The position numbers and the translations under genes were made by a program. The notes under the pieces were generated by a model that saw nothing but the letters and a program-made list of their open reading frames with translations, made no database searches and was not told the origin of the DNA. 64,000 nt of DNA from Nocardia alba NBRC 108234 (lineage in GTDB: Bacteria; Actinomycetota; Actinomycetes; Mycobacteriales; Mycobacteriaceae), in the NCBI RefSeq assembly GCF_001612665.1, contig NZ_BDAX01000039.1:18075-82074 (forward strand), given 5' to 3'. Positions 32,949-42,985 of the stretch are shown piece by piece. Each line of letters begins with the position of its first letter. Within the stretch, counting starts at the first letter, position 1.

Positions 32949-33764
32949 ATGACACCGCGCACCGACGAACGAGCGGGCACCACCGCGCCGAGTACCCTGG
33001 CGGTTCGCGTGATCCCGTGCCTCGATGTCGACGCGGGCCGCGTGGTCAAGGGCGTCAACTTCCAGAACCTGCGCGATGCGGGTGATCCGGTGGAACTGGC
33101 CGCGACCTACGACGCCCAGGGCGCCGACGAACTGACCTTCCTCGACGTCACCGCCTCCACCGGCGACCGGGGCACCATGCTCGACGTGGTGACCCGCACC
33201 GCCGAACAGATCTTCATCCCGCTCACCGTCGGCGGCGGGGTACGCACGGTCGAAGACGTCGACCGGCTGCTGCGCGCGGGCGCGGACAAGGTGTCGGTGA
33301 ACACCGCCGCCATCGCGCGCCCCGAGGTGCTGTTCGAGATGTCGCAGCGCTTCGGCGCGCAGTGCATCGTGCTCTCGGTCGACGCCCGCACCGTGCCCGA
33401 CGGGCAGCCCGACACCCCGTCCGGCTGGGAGGTCACCACCCACGGCGGCAAGCGCGGTACCGGCATCGACGCTGTCGAATGGGCTATCCGCGGCGCCGAA
33501 CTCGGGGTGGGCGAGATCCTGCTGAACTCGATGGACGCCGATGGCACCAAGGCCGGTTTCGACCTGACGATGATCGCCGCGGTGCGCGCCGCGGTGCGAG
33601 TACCGGTGATCGCCAGCGGCGGTGCGGGTGCGGTGGGACACTTCCCGCCCGCCGTCCACGCCGGTGCCGACGCGGTACTCGCCGCGAGCGTCTTCCACTT
33701 CGGCGACCTCACCATCGGCCAGGTGAAGGACGCGATGCGCGCGGACGGCATCACCGTCCGCTGA
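32949..33764 (+). CDS. hisF: Imidazole glycerol phosphate synthase cyclase subunit HisF
   Basis: 271 residues, a (beta/alpha)8 barrel that uses ammonia from HisH to form imidazoleglycerol phosphate and AICAR. VRVIPCLDVDAGRVVKGVNFQNLRDAGDPVELA contains the catalytic Asp. IPLTVGGGVRTVEDVDRLLRAGADKVSVNTAA, LLNSMDADGTKAGFD (second Asp) and VIASGGAGAVGHF complete the fold. ATG 32949 has GAGG nine bases upstream; GTG 32940, overlapping the impA stop, is in frame. It is followed by a strong terminator at 33794, so it ends this his segment. Confidence 0.97.
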   Translation: MTPRTDERAGTTAPSTLAVRVIPCLDVDAGRVVKGVNFQNLRDAGDPVELAATYDAQGADELTFLDVTASTGDRGTMLDVVTRTAEQIFIPLTVGGGVRTVEDVDRLLRAGADKVSVNTAAIARPEVLFEMSQRFGAQCIVLSVDARTVPDGQPDTPSGWEVTTHGGKRGTGIDAVEWAIRGAELGVGEILLNSMDADGTKAGFDLTMIAAVRAAVRVPVIASGGAGAVGHFPPAVHAGADAVLAASVFHFGDLTIGQVKDAMRADGITVR

Positions 33765-33793
33765 CCCGAACTCGGTCGCGCCCGAATTCGCAC

Positions 33794-33834
33794 CACGCTG
33801 ATTCCACGGCCGCGCGGGCGATGGAATCAGCGTG
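33794..33834 (+). terminator. Strong terminator after hisF
   Basis: CACGCTGATTCCA (33794-33806) and its exact complement (33822-33834) form a perfect 13-bp stem with a 15-base GC-rich loop, 30 bases after the hisF stop. It would block read-through from priA-impA-hisF towards the distant hisI. Confidence 0.85.
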
Positions 33835-33878
33835 CGCCGATCGCTATGACAGCGGTGATCGACAGCGTTGTCACGGGG

Positions 33879-34817
33879 ATGAGCATCGGAATCGCGTTGT
33901 CCCCGTTCAGTACCGACCCTGCCGCCAACAGTGTGGACACGGCCATCGACCAGGCGAGGGCGGCCGCCGCGGCCGGACTGAGCTCGGTGTGGTCGGGCCA
34001 GGCTTTCAACAGTGATTCGATCCTGTTGACGGCCTTGATCGGTCGGGCGGTGCCCGGGATCGAAGTGGGCACCTCGGTGGTGCCGGTGCCGGGCAGACAT
34101 CCGCTGCTGGTGGCGGGCCAGGCGCAGACCGCGCAGGCGGCGACCGGCGGACGGTTCGTGCTCGGGCTGGGGCTCGGCGCCCGCTCGCTGTCCGAACGCG
34201 CGTTCGGCGGGCAGTTCGACCGGCCGGCCCTGCGGCTGCGCGAATTCCTCACCGCGCTGCGGTCGATTCTCGACACGGGTGAGGTCGACTTCCGCGGTGA
34301 GACGCTGACGGCCGCCAATCCGATGCCAACGGCGGTGGCGGGCGCCGACCCGACGGTGCCGGTCCTGGTCGCGGCCATGGGGCCGCAGGCACTGCGGGCC
34401 ACCGGCGAACTGGCCGACGGCACGCTGCCCTTCCTGGTGGGCCCCGACGCGCTGGCCGAGCACATCGTCGCCCCGTTGACCGCCGCCGCGACGGCCGCGG
34501 GCAGGCCGCACCCCCGCATCGTGGCCATGGTGCCCGGCGTCGTGACCGCCGATGTCGGCGCGGCGCGCGAGATCGCCGAGGCGAAAACCGCCTTCTACGA
34601 CACGATTCCGTCGTATCAGCGCGTGGTCGCGCTGTCGGGTGCCCAGCGGGCCGCCGAACTCGTGGTGATCGGCGACGAGGAGACGGTCGCCGCCCGCGTG
34701 GCCGACTACTTCGCCGCGGGCGCCACCGATGTGGTGTTCACCCAGACCGACCTGACCACGCCCGAGGACCAGCAGCGCACCTGGCGCCTGCTCGGCGAGC
34801 TCGCACGAGCCCGCTGA
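33879..34817 (+). CDS. LLM-class (luciferase-like, probable F420-dependent) oxidoreductase
   Basis: 312 residues from ATG 33879; ATG 33846 gives 11 more residues but begins 12 bases behind a terminator stem. The TIM-barrel luciferase-like fold is shown by GLSSVWSGQAFNSDSILLTALIGRAVPGIEVGTSVVPVPGRHPLLVAGQAQTAQAATGGRFVLGLGLGARS and VPVLVAAMGPQALRATGELADGTLPFLVGPDAL. These are typical of actinobacterial F420-dependent members of the TIGR03564-like group. The substrate is unknown. It converges with the acyl-CoA dehydrogenase gene. Confidence 0.88.
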   Translation: MSIGIALSPFSTDPAANSVDTAIDQARAAAAAGLSSVWSGQAFNSDSILLTALIGRAVPGIEVGTSVVPVPGRHPLLVAGQAQTAQAATGGRFVLGLGLGARSLSERAFGGQFDRPALRLREFLTALRSILDTGEVDFRGETLTAANPMPTAVAGADPTVPVLVAAMGPQALRATGELADGTLPFLVGPDALAEHIVAPLTAAATAAGRPHPRIVAMVPGVVTADVGAAREIAEAKTAFYDTIPSYQRVVALSGAQRAAELVVIGDEETVAARVADYFAAGATDVVFTQTDLTTPEDQQRTWRLLGELARAR

Positions 34818-34824
34818 GCAGGCG

Positions 34825-35982
34825 TCACAACCCCATCTCGGCGGCGATGACCGTGCGCAGGACCTCGCTGGTGCCGCCCACGATGCGATCTATGCGGTGG
34901 TCGGCGTAGAGGCGAGCGATGGGGGAGTCCGCGAGATAGCCGACCCCGCCGTGCAATTGGAGGCAGCGGTCGATCACCCGGCCCGCCGACTCGGTGCAGA
35001 ACAGCTTCGCTGAGGCGGCGTCGGCCGGGGTCAGGTCGCCGCGATCGTGGGCGGCGAGCGCGCGATCGACGACCGCCTCGATGGCGTCGACCTCGGCGCG
35101 GCACGCGGCGAGCTCGAACTTGGTGTTCTGGAAGCTCGCCACCGAATGCGTGAACGCGGTGCGCTCGGCGGTGAAGCGTCGCGCGAAACGCAGCGCAGCC
35201 CTGGCCTGCGCGTGCGCGCCGACGGCGATGGTGAGCCGTTCCCTGGGCAGCTGGGCGGTGAGATGGTCGTCGCCGCGGTGTGGTTCACCGAGTCGATCGG
35301 TCACCGGCACCCGCACATCGGTGAACGTGAGTTCGGCGGTGTCGGAGACCTTTCGGCCGAGCGTGTCGAGGGCGCGTCCGACCCGATAGCCGGGGGTCGC
35401 GCTGTCGACGACCAGCAGGGACAGGCCGTAGGTGGGGTCGTCGGCGCTCGGCGGCGCGGTGCGCGCGCACACGATGACCCGGTCGGCGTGCACTCCGCCG
35501 GTGACGTAGGTCTTCGAACCGTTGAGCAGGTATTCGCCGCCGTCCAGCGACAACGGCGCGGTGGTGCGCATACCCGCCGGTTCCGTGCCGGTGCCCGGCT
35601 CGGCGACCGCGAGCGCGAACATCGTTTCGCCGGTGACGAATCCGGGCAGCCAGCGCCGCCGCTGCTCGGGGGTCGCCAGGTCGTTGATCAGCGGCAGACA
35701 GCGCGACACATGAGCGCTGGAACCGCCGAAAGATACTGCCGCGCGGGCGATCTCCTCGGCGAGCACCGCCCGGTACCGGAACGAGTCGAGGCCACGACCG
35801 CCGTGTTCGACGGGCACCTCCATGCCGAGTACTCCGAGTTCGCCCAGCCGGTAATAGAATTCGCGCGGCACCAGTCCCTCGTCGTACCACTTCCCGAAAC
35901 TCGGGACGACCTCGGCGTCGATGAACGCGCGCATCGTCGCGCGGAAGGCGCGGTGCTCGGCATCGAAGACTGTTCTGCGCAT
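34825..35982 (-). CDS. Acyl-CoA dehydrogenase (long-chain/isovaleryl-type active site)
   Basis: 385 residues from ATG 35982 with AAGGA upstream. Flavin motifs are MFALAVAEPGTGTEPAGMRTTA, YLLNGSKTYVTGGVHADRVIVCARTA and LQLHGGVGYLADSPIARLYADHRIDRIVGGTSEVLR. The base position of short- and medium-chain enzymes (the Glu of YEGT) is Gly here (IVGGT). A Glu instead occurs in QLPRERLTIAVG, as in long-chain and isovaleryl-CoA dehydrogenases, so activity is expected. It follows a strong terminator, so it is its own unit, next to a branched-chain-type importer with which it could share a substrate. Confidence 0.93.
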   Translation of the reverse strand: MRRTVFDAEHRAFRATMRAFIDAEVVPSFGKWYDEGLVPREFYYRLGELGVLGMEVPVEHGGRGLDSFRYRAVLAEEIARAAVSFGGSSAHVSRCLPLINDLATPEQRRRWLPGFVTGETMFALAVAEPGTGTEPAGMRTTAPLSLDGGEYLLNGSKTYVTGGVHADRVIVCARTAPPSADDPTYGLSLLVVDSATPGYRVGRALDTLGRKVSDTAELTFTDVRVPVTDRLGEPHRGDDHLTAQLPRERLTIAVGAHAQARAALRFARRFTAERTAFTHSVASFQNTKFELAACRAEVDAIEAVVDRALAAHDRGDLTPADAASAKLFCTESAGRVIDRCLQLHGGVGYLADSPIARLYADHRIDRIVGGTSEVLRTVIAAEMGL

Positions 35983-36015
35983 GGGGATTTCCTTACCGGC
36001 CGGCAACGGCCACGA

Positions 36016-36051
36016 GCCGGCCCGCCCGACGAGGTGGTCGGGCGGGCCGGC
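36016..36051 (-). terminator. Terminator at the end of the liv operon/secreted protein gene
   Basis: GCCGGCCCGCCCGAC (36016-36030) pairs with its exact complement at 36037-36051: a perfect 15-bp stem with a 6-base loop, just after the stop at 36070 on the minus strand and before the acyl-CoA dehydrogenase start. Confidence 0.85.
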
Positions 36052-36069
36052 GAGAACGGCGGTGGTGGT

Positions 36070-36819
36070 CTACTTCGGCGGTGTGGGAACCGCGGGGTCC
36101 TTGCAGTACGCCCCGAGATCGGCCGGGCACGGCGCGAGAATCGTCGAGAAGTACTGGTAGGCCGAGAAGACGGCCAGCGGCCCGCCGACGGTGACCAGGC
36201 CCAGCATCGTGCCGACCGCGCCGAGCGTGGCCGCGCCGAGCACACAACCGGCCACCGTGGCACCGACCCACGGCACCAGCAGCACGATCACCGGGCTGGC
36301 GATGGCCGCACCCGCGGCGCCGCCGACCAGACAGCCGACGCCGCCGCCGACCACCGCGCCGACGATGGCCGCTACGGCGCCGCCGACGCCGAGGCGCTGG
36401 CTGAGCACGCCGAGCGCGGCTTGATCACGCGGGGTGAAGGACTCGGCGATCTGGCGAGCGGCCGCGTCCTGGGTGATCACGTTCGTGGCCGCGGCCACCG
36501 GGGCGCCGCCCTCCCTGGACGGGGTCAGGGTCGCGGTGCCGCCGTCGATGGTGGCCGCGATCGGGAACACCTTGTCGTCCATGCGGTAGGTCAGCGGCAG
36601 CGCGGCGACCGGGGTGTCGGCGCCGGTGGTGAGCAGCAGCTGACCGTCGACGACCTGCAGTTTGCCGTCGGTGGACAGCACCGCGGAGTCACCCTGCCTG
36701 CTCACCTCGTAGCGGACCTCGGTCTGCGGTGCCGGATCGGCGGTGCCGGTCCCGGTGCTGACGCACAGCGCCAGCGCGGTCGTCATGGCCGCCGTGGCCA
36801 GAGTGGTTGACAACTTCAT
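36070..36819 (-). CDS. Secreted protein with glycine-rich hydrophobic core, unknown function
   Basis: 249 residues, GAGGATC before the ATG. A signal peptide (MKLSTTLATAAMTTALALCVSTGTGTADP) is cut near TADP. Residues 30-130 are a soluble region (EVRYEVSRQGDSAVLSTDGKLQVVDGQLLLTT, PLTYRMDDKVFPIAATIDGG). Residues 140-225 are a Gly/Ala/Val-rich hydrophobic stretch (LGVGGAVAAIVGAVVGGGVGCLVGGAAGAAIASP) like a glycine-zipper membrane hairpin. The C-terminus has CPADLGAYC, a possible disulfide. The pattern recurs in Nocardia/Rhodococcus secreted proteins without known role. It lies 73 bases after the binding-protein gene of the liv operon and may be its last member. Confidence 0.75.
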   Translation of the reverse strand: MKLSTTLATAAMTTALALCVSTGTGTADPAPQTEVRYEVSRQGDSAVLSTDGKLQVVDGQLLLTTGADTPVAALPLTYRMDDKVFPIAATIDGGTATLTPSREGGAPVAAATNVITQDAAARQIAESFTPRDQAALGVLSQRLGVGGAVAAIVGAVVGGGVGCLVGGAAGAAIASPVIVLLVPWVGATVAGCVLGAATLGAVGTMLGLVTVGGPLAVFSAYQYFSTILAPCPADLGAYCKDPAVPTPPK

Positions 36820-36892
36820 ATTCGGATCCTCATCGTTCGGATATTTCGTACTGCCGCGCGTGCTGGGCTGCGCTGCGCGACGTCTGGGGCGA

Positions 36893-38149
36893 CTACTTGC
36901 CGGTGGTGTCGATCAGGCCGCCGTCGGTGAGCGACCAGTGCTCGCCGACGAAGGTCTGGATCCCGACGGCCTGGAGTGGATAGCCGTCGTCGGCACCGGT
37001 TTTCATCGAGATGCCCGGCAGCATCAGGTCGGCGGAGACGTTGTCGAGCGAGCGCATCGCGTCACGCAGGCCCTCTCGCGTCGGGCACTTCGCCGCCTCC
37101 ATGGTCTTGCGGAAGCTCTCGGCCATCGTCCATCCGGCCATCGCGTGCTGGTTCTCCGGATCGGCGCCGGGGGCGTACTGGGTGAGCTTGGATCGGTAGG
37201 TCCGCATGCCCGCGTCGGTGGCCCAGCGCGGGTCGGCGGCGTCCTTGAGGAAGGCCGCGGTCACCGTGCCCTGGACGTTGGCCAGCCCCACCGGTCGCAG
37301 GGTGGCCATGGTGTTGGAGACCACGGCGAGCACGTGCAACGGATTCCAGTCGGCGTTGCGCACATCGGCGGCCAGTGCCTGCGAGGCGAATTTCGGCGTC
37401 GAGAAGTTCAGCAGCACATCGGCTTTGGAGTTGGCGAGGTTGCGCACCTGGGCGTCGACGGTGGGGTCGGTGACCTCGAAGCTCTGCTCGGCGATCACCT
37501 TCACCCCGCTGCCCGCGACTCCCTCGGTGAACGCCGCCAGCAGGTCCTTGCCGAAGTCGTCGTTCTGGTAGAGCACCGCCACGGTCGCGTTCGGCTTCTG
37601 CGCCTTCACGTACTGCGCGTAGGCCAGACCCTCGGTGCGGTAGCTGGGCTGCCAGCCGATGGTCCACGGGTGCTCGGTGCCCGCCCCGAATTTGTTCGCG
37701 CCGGTGGCGACGAAGACCTGGGGCACCTTGCGCTGGTTGAGGTAGTCGGCGACTGCCGAAGACGTTGCCGTGCCGAGGGTTTGGAAGACGGCGAACACCT
37801 GGTCCTGTTCGACCAGGCGGCGGGTCTCCTCCACGGTCTTCGGCGGCTGGTAGCCGTCGTCGCGGACGATGTATTCGACCTTGCGTCCGTTGATGCCGCC
37901 CTGTTCGGCGTTGATGTAGTCGAAGTAGGCCTTGGCGCCCTTGGGGACCTCGCTGTAGGCCGAGGCCGGACCCGACAGCGGGTACGCTCCGCCGAGTTTG
38001 ATGGTGCTGTCGGTGATGCCGATGGTCTGCTGGCCCTGGCAGTCGCCTTGACCGACGGAGCCGGTCTCCTCGCCACGACCACCACACGCGGTGAGGGTCG
38101 CGAGCAGCGCGGCCGTCACACCGATGGAGCGAATTGCCCTAGTGCGCAT
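36893..38149 (-). CDS. Branched-chain amino-acid-type ABC transporter, substrate-binding lipoprotein (LivK-like), system 1
   Basis: 418 residues from ATG 38149, GGAAAGGGA upstream. Lipobox TACGG puts the lipidated Cys at 22. The periplasmic-binding type 1 fold begins ITDSTIKLGGAYPLSGPASAYSEVPKGAKAYFDYINAEQGGINGRKVEYIVRDDGYQP, a canonical Leu/Ile/Val-receptor start. VAVLYQNDDFGKDLLAAFTEGV is also diagnostic. Relatives bind amino acids, amides, urea or aromatic acids, so the ligand is open. The gene overlaps livM by 11 bases and is the last transporter gene of the operon, an unusual place for the receptor. Confidence 0.93.
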   Translation of the reverse strand: MRTRAIRSIGVTAALLATLTACGGRGEETGSVGQGDCQGQQTIGITDSTIKLGGAYPLSGPASAYSEVPKGAKAYFDYINAEQGGINGRKVEYIVRDDGYQPPKTVEETRRLVEQDQVFAVFQTLGTATSSAVADYLNQRKVPQVFVATGANKFGAGTEHPWTIGWQPSYRTEGLAYAQYVKAQKPNATVAVLYQNDDFGKDLLAAFTEGVAGSGVKVIAEQSFEVTDPTVDAQVRNLANSKADVLLNFSTPKFASQALAADVRNADWNPLHVLAVVSNTMATLRPVGLANVQGTVTAAFLKDAADPRWATDAGMRTYRSKLTQYAPGADPENQHAMAGWTMAESFRKTMEAAKCPTREGLRDAMRSLDNVSADLMLPGISMKTGADDGYPLQAVGIQTFVGEHWSLTDGGLIDTTGK

Positions 38150-39185
38150 GATTTTTCCCTTTCCGGACACGATGTCCGAGCCATTGCGTCCACTGGGTGG
38201 CCAGGCCGGCCAAACCCTTCGGCGCGAGGTACATGACCGCGATGATCAGCAGTCCGAAGATGACGCCCGGTGCGGCCTGATTGACGTCCTGGGCGAAACT
38301 GGGCACGAACATCACGAACAGTCCGCCCAGCAGCGGGCCCCAGGTGGTGCCGAGGCCGCCCACCACCAGCCCGGCCAGCAGGGTGATCGACAACGTCAGC
38401 GCGAACGAGTCGGGCGAGACGAACGCGATCACCCAGGTGTAGACCGAGCCGGCCACCCCGGCCAGCAGCGCGCTCCACGCGAAGGCGAGCGTCTTGTAGT
38501 GCGCCAGGTTCACCCCGAGCACCTCGGCGGCGATCTCGTTGTCGCGCATCGCGTGCAGCGCGCGGCCGACTCGGGAGCGCAGCATCCCGGCGACCAGTAC
38601 GAAGCTCAGCACGGTGGTGGCCAGCGCCAGGAAGTACAGCCACTGGTCCTCGGCGAGGCCGGTCCACGCGGGCGGCACCGGCTTGTCGACGACCAGTCCC
38701 ATCGAGCCGCCGGTCAGGCTGTCGAACCGCTTGAGCAGGGGGACCAGGAAGATCGCGATGGCCAGGGTGACCAGTGCCAGGTACAGCCCACGCAGTCGCA
38801 GCGCCGGGACGCCGAGTGCGAAACCGAGGACGAAGGTGATGGCCGCGGCGATCGGGATGGTCGCGAAATACGGTGTGTCCCAGTGCTCCATCGCGATCGC
38901 GGCGGTATAGGCACCGACCGCGAAGAACGCGCCGTGGCCGAGCGAGATCTGGCCGGTGTGACCGACCAGCAGGTTCAGCCCGAGCAGGGTGACCGCGTAG
39001 ATCATCGCCATGGCCAGCTGGAAGGTGTGGAAGGGCGCCAGCTCGAAGGGCGCGACGCAGGCCACCAGGAGAACTGCGGCCGTCGCGATGATCGGCAGGC
39101 GCAGCGTAGTCAGCCGGCGCGGTTTCGGGTCGGGTTTCGCGACCGGCGCCGCCGTAGGCGTGGCCGCGATGTTCACTTCGCTCAT
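38139..39185 (-). CDS. Liv-type ABC transporter permease LivM, system 1
   Basis: 348 residues. After a Pro/Lys/Ala-rich cytoplasmic tail (about 30 residues) come eight to ten membrane helices. LLGLNLLVGHTGQISLGHGAFFAVGAYTAA is the LivM signature, with LRLRGLYLALVTLAIAIFL, and SRVGRALHAMRDNEIAAEVLGVNLAHYK is the cytoplasmic EAA-type loop contacting the ATPases. The start overlaps the livH stop by four bases (ATGA). Confidence 0.94.
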   Translation of the reverse strand: MSEVNIAATPTAAPVAKPDPKPRRLTTLRLPIIATAAVLLVACVAPFELAPFHTFQLAMAMIYAVTLLGLNLLVGHTGQISLGHGAFFAVGAYTAAIAMEHWDTPYFATIPIAAAITFVLGFALGVPALRLRGLYLALVTLAIAIFLVPLLKRFDSLTGGSMGLVVDKPVPPAWTGLAEDQWLYFLALATTVLSFVLVAGMLRSRVGRALHAMRDNEIAAEVLGVNLAHYKTLAFAWSALLAGVAGSVYTWVIAFVSPDSFALTLSITLLAGLVVGGLGTTWGPLLGGLFVMFVPSFAQDVNQAAPGVIFGLLIIAVMYLAPKGLAGLATQWTQWLGHRVRKGKNHAH

Positions 39186-40056
39186 ACTCTTTCCACCGCC
39201 GCGTGTCCGAACAGACCTTGTGGGCGTAGCAGGAGCACGCCCAGGATGATCACCAGCGGCACACCGATCTTGAGTTCGGTGCCGATCGCGTCGACGTACG
39301 CGCCGGTGAGGGTTTCGGCGACGCCGACGATCAGACCGCCCGCCACCGCGCCGCCGGGGGAGTCGAACCCGCCCAGCGTCGCCGCCGCGAAGGCGTAGAT
39401 CAGGACTCCGCCCATCATGTTGGGTTCGAGGAACAGCAGCGGCGCCGACAGCACGCCCGAGACCGCCCCGACCAGCGCGGCCAGACCCCAGCCGAGCGCG
39501 AGCACGGTGCCGACCCGGATGCCGACGAGTTTGGCCGACTGCGGGTTACACGCCACCGCCCGCATCGCGAGCCCGATCCTGGTGTAGCGGAACAGCAGAT
39601 ACAGCAGCGCCATGACCACACCGACGACGAGCAGGACGCCGAGACTGCCGTAGCCCACGCTCAGACCGCCCCCACGTAAAGCGCCCTCTGGGAAGGGATT
39701 CGGGAACGACTTGGTCTGATACGACCAGATCCAGCCCGCGGCGGCGTGGATGGTGAAGAACAACCCGACGGTGACGATCACCAGGGTGATCTCGGGCGCG
39801 CCCTCGACCGGACGGATCACCACCCGTTCGATCAGCATGCCGCCGACGAAGGAGAGGGCGAGGGTCAGGATCAGCGCCGCCCAGAACGGCATGATCTGAC
39901 TCAGCTGCCAGGCCAGGAACGCCGAGAACATGGCCAGCTCACCCTGGGCGAAATTGACGATCCCGGTGAATCGGTAGATGAGCACCAGCGCCAGCGCGAG
40001 ACCGGCGTAGATAGCGCCCGCGGACAGGCCCTCGACGAGTTGCTGCAGGAATTCGA

Positions 40057-40060
<4 letters not shown>
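39182..40060 (-). CDS. Liv-type ABC transporter permease LivH, system 1
   Basis: 292 residues with about eight membrane helices. LSAGAIYAGLALALVLIYRFTGIVNFAQGELAMFSAF is the LivH hallmark (IVNFAQGE), and RYTRIGLAMRAVACNPQSAKLVGIRV the ATPase-coupling loop. FDSPGGAVAGGLIVGVAETL and LLLRPQGLFG close the protein. It pairs with LivM and overlaps both neighbours by four bases. Confidence 0.95.
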
Positions 40061-40802
<742 letters not shown>

Positions 40803-40806
<4 letters not shown>

Positions 40807-41561
40807 GCCGAAGCTCCCAGGTAGGCGCGGATGACGGCCGGATCCTGTTGCACCGCTTCGGGTTCACCCTCGGCGATCACCTGGCCGAACTCGAGGCAGA
40901 TCACCCGATCGCAGGTGCCCATCACGAAACCCATGTGGTGTTCGACGACGATCACGGTGAGCGCGAGGTCGGCTTGCAGGCCGCGCAGGCGGGCGGCGAA
41001 TTCGTCCACCTCCCCGTGGCTCAGGCCGTTCACCGGTTCGTCGAGCAGCAGCAGCTGTGGCCGCACCGCCAGCGCTCTGGCGAGTTCGATGCGCTTGAGG
41101 GTGCCGAAGGGCAGACCGGCGGCGGGGTGATCGGCGACCGCGGTCAGGTCGAGGCGTTCGAGCAGTTCGTCGGCCTCGGCGCGCAGCAGCTTCTCCTCCC
41201 TGCGGACCTTCGGCAACCGCAGTCCGGCGGAGACGAAGCCCGCGCAGGCCCGGTGGTGCGCGCCGACGAGGATGTTCTCGCGCACCGAGAGGCGGGGGAA
41301 CAGACCGAGGTTCTGGAAGGTGCGGGCGATGCCGAGCGCGGCCAGTGCGTCGGGTCGCACCGTGGACAGATCGGTGTCGAGGTAACGCATGGTGCCCGAC
41401 GTCAGCCGGTTGCGCCGGGTCATGCAGTTGAACAGGGTGGTCTTGCCTGCGCCGTTGGGTCCGATCAGGCCGACCATCTCGCCGGCAGCGACCGTGAACC
41501 CGACGTCCTGTAAAGCGGTGATGCCGCCGAAGCGCACCGTCAGGTTGGTTATCTCGAGCAT
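40803..41561 (-). CDS. Liv-type ABC transporter ATPase LivG, system 1
   Basis: 252 residues from ATG 41561; a longer frame to 41711 lies in the promoter region. LivG features are LEITNLTVRFGGITALQDVGFTV, Walker A GLIGPNGAGKTTLFNCMTR, IARTFQNLGLFPRLSVRENILVGAHHRA, a slightly degenerate signature LPFGTLKRIELARALAV (LSYG type), and LLLDEPVNGLSHGEVDEFA with EHHMGFVMGTCDRVICLEFGQVIAEG. The normally conserved DEPAAG is DEPVNG. First gene of the minus-strand importer operon, divergent from the PucR-type regulator. Confidence 0.94.
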
Positions 41562-41643
41562 GTGACGAACACTAAGACCGCAGGTCGGAGCCCACATCGG
41601 ACGTTGCGGACCAAGAACTGGCGGCGGTGCTCGTCCGCTGCGG

Positions 41644-41667
41644 ACAGTGTGACGTGGTTGACACTGT
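41644..41667. promoter_or_regulatory. Inverted repeat in the liv/pucR divergent promoter region
   Basis: ACAGTGT (41644-41650) and ACACTGT (41661-41667) are perfect inverted 7-mers 10 bases apart, between livG and the PucR-type gene. The right part also contains TTGACA, a -35 match reading towards the regulator. Candidate operator for that regulator; binding is inference. Confidence 0.5.
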
Positions 41668-41695
41668 GGGCGCATTGCCTGCACACTCCCGAAAT

Positions 41696-42985
41696 ATGTC
41701 AGCTGGATCACTTTTATCCGTTTCGACCGAGTCCGATCAGGTGCGGGCCGAGCGTCACCGGATAGCGGGCGCCGCCTACGACCACGCCGACGAGATCGCC
41801 GACGATGTGATGGCCAAGATCCGCGCCGAGCTGCCCGGCTACGCCTGCGCGGGCCCCGGTCTGCTCGATGACGTGCACGATCAGCTCGCCAGGCTGAGCC
41901 GCACCGGGCTCGGCGCGTTGCTCGAGCACCGCCGCGTCTGCCCGTCCGACGTCGCCTATGCCCGGCAGGCGGCGGCGCGGCGGGCCCGTACCGGGCTGCC
42001 GCTGGTCGACTACATCGCCGCGTTCCGGCTCGGGCAGCGGGCCATCTGGAAATCGCTGCTCGCGCACGCGGGCGATTCCGAGGCGGGCCGCGCGGCCGTG
42101 CTGTCGCTGGCCGGTCCGCTGGCGCGCTACACCGACCTGATCAGTACCCAGGCCACCGACGCGTACCTGGAATTCCAGCAGTACGTGGCCGCCGAATCGG
42201 GGCGCGACTCGCAGGCGCTGATGGACGCGTTGCTCGATGGGGCGCTGCCCGCGAGCGGTCCGCACCTGTCGGTGGCCACCGCGCACGGCATCGGGGCCGA
42301 ACGCGCCACGCCGGTGGTCGTGGTCACCGCGGTGGTCCTGGATCGGGGCGAGGAATCCTCCGAAAGTCTGCTCCAGGCAAGACAATCGGTGTCCGCGGCG
42401 CTGGCGCGCTGCACGGTCAACGGATTGCGGACCTTGTCGGTGGTGCGTGGATCCGAGATCGTCGCGGTGCCCGCGCTCGGTGCGGGCACCGCGGCCGACG
42501 GACTGTGTGAGCGGCTGCGCGCGATGGGGGACGAACTGGGCGCGGAGGGCATCACACTCGCCATCGGGGTGAGTACCACGGTGACCGAGGTCGCCCAGAT
42601 TCCGCGCGCCTACCGGCAGGCGCAGGCCGCGCTCGAGCTCCTACCCGAAGGCGGTGGGGTGCTGGCGCTGCCACAGCTCACGCCCTTCAAATATCTGCTC
42701 CTGCGTGCCGATGACACGACCCGCCAGCTGGTCGACCCGCGCATCGGCAGCGCACTGGCCGAGGATCGGGTGCGCGGCGGAACTCTCGCCGAGACGATCC
42801 GCGCCTTCGCCGCCGCGGACATGAATCTGCGCGAAGCCGCCGACACCCTGCACATCCACCTCAATACGGCCAAGTACCGGCTCGGCCGGATCCAGGAGCT
42901 CACCGGTCGCAACGTACGCAGCGTGAACGACCTCGTGGAACTGCTGGTGGCCATCGAACTGGCTGCTGTTATAAACGAGGCATGA
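41696..42985 (+). CDS. PucR/CdaR-type transcriptional regulator
   Basis: 429 residues from ATG 41696. An N-terminal helical RsbRD-like sensor (about 10-165, LVDYIAAFRLGQRAIWKSLLAHAGDSEAGRAAVLSLAGPLARYTDLI) is followed by a GGDEF-like CdaR domain, with LAIGVSTTVTEVAQIPRAYRQAQAALELL. The PucR C-terminal helix-turn-helix is LAETIRAFAAADMNLREAADTLHIHLNTAKYRLGRIQELTGRNVRSVNDLVELLVAIELA. It diverges from the Liv-type importer operon and probably controls it in response to its substrate. Its last codons overlap the hisI start (ATGA at 42982-42985), tying a histidine gene to this regulator's message. Confidence 0.93.
   Translation: MSAGSLLSVSTESDQVRAERHRIAGAAYDHADEIADDVMAKIRAELPGYACAGPGLLDDVHDQLARLSRTGLGALLEHRRVCPSDVAYARQAAARRARTGLPLVDYIAAFRLGQRAIWKSLLAHAGDSEAGRAAVLSLAGPLARYTDLISTQATDAYLEFQQYVAAESGRDSQALMDALLDGALPASGPHLSVATAHGIGAERATPVVVVTAVVLDRGEESSESLLQARQSVSAALARCTVNGLRTLSVVRGSEIVAVPALGAGTAADGLCERLRAMGDELGAEGITLAIGVSTTVTEVAQIPRAYRQAQAALELLPEGGGVLALPQLTPFKYLLLRADDTTRQLVDPRIGSALAEDRVRGGTLAETIRAFAAADMNLREAADTLHIHLNTAKYRLGRIQELTGRNVRSVNDLVELLVAIELAAVINEA

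Noticed and set aside
32505..34511. A 668-codon minus-strand frame across impA, hisF and the LLM gene
   Set aside because: Shadow of three well-identified plus-strand genes; composition is typical of high-GC antisense.
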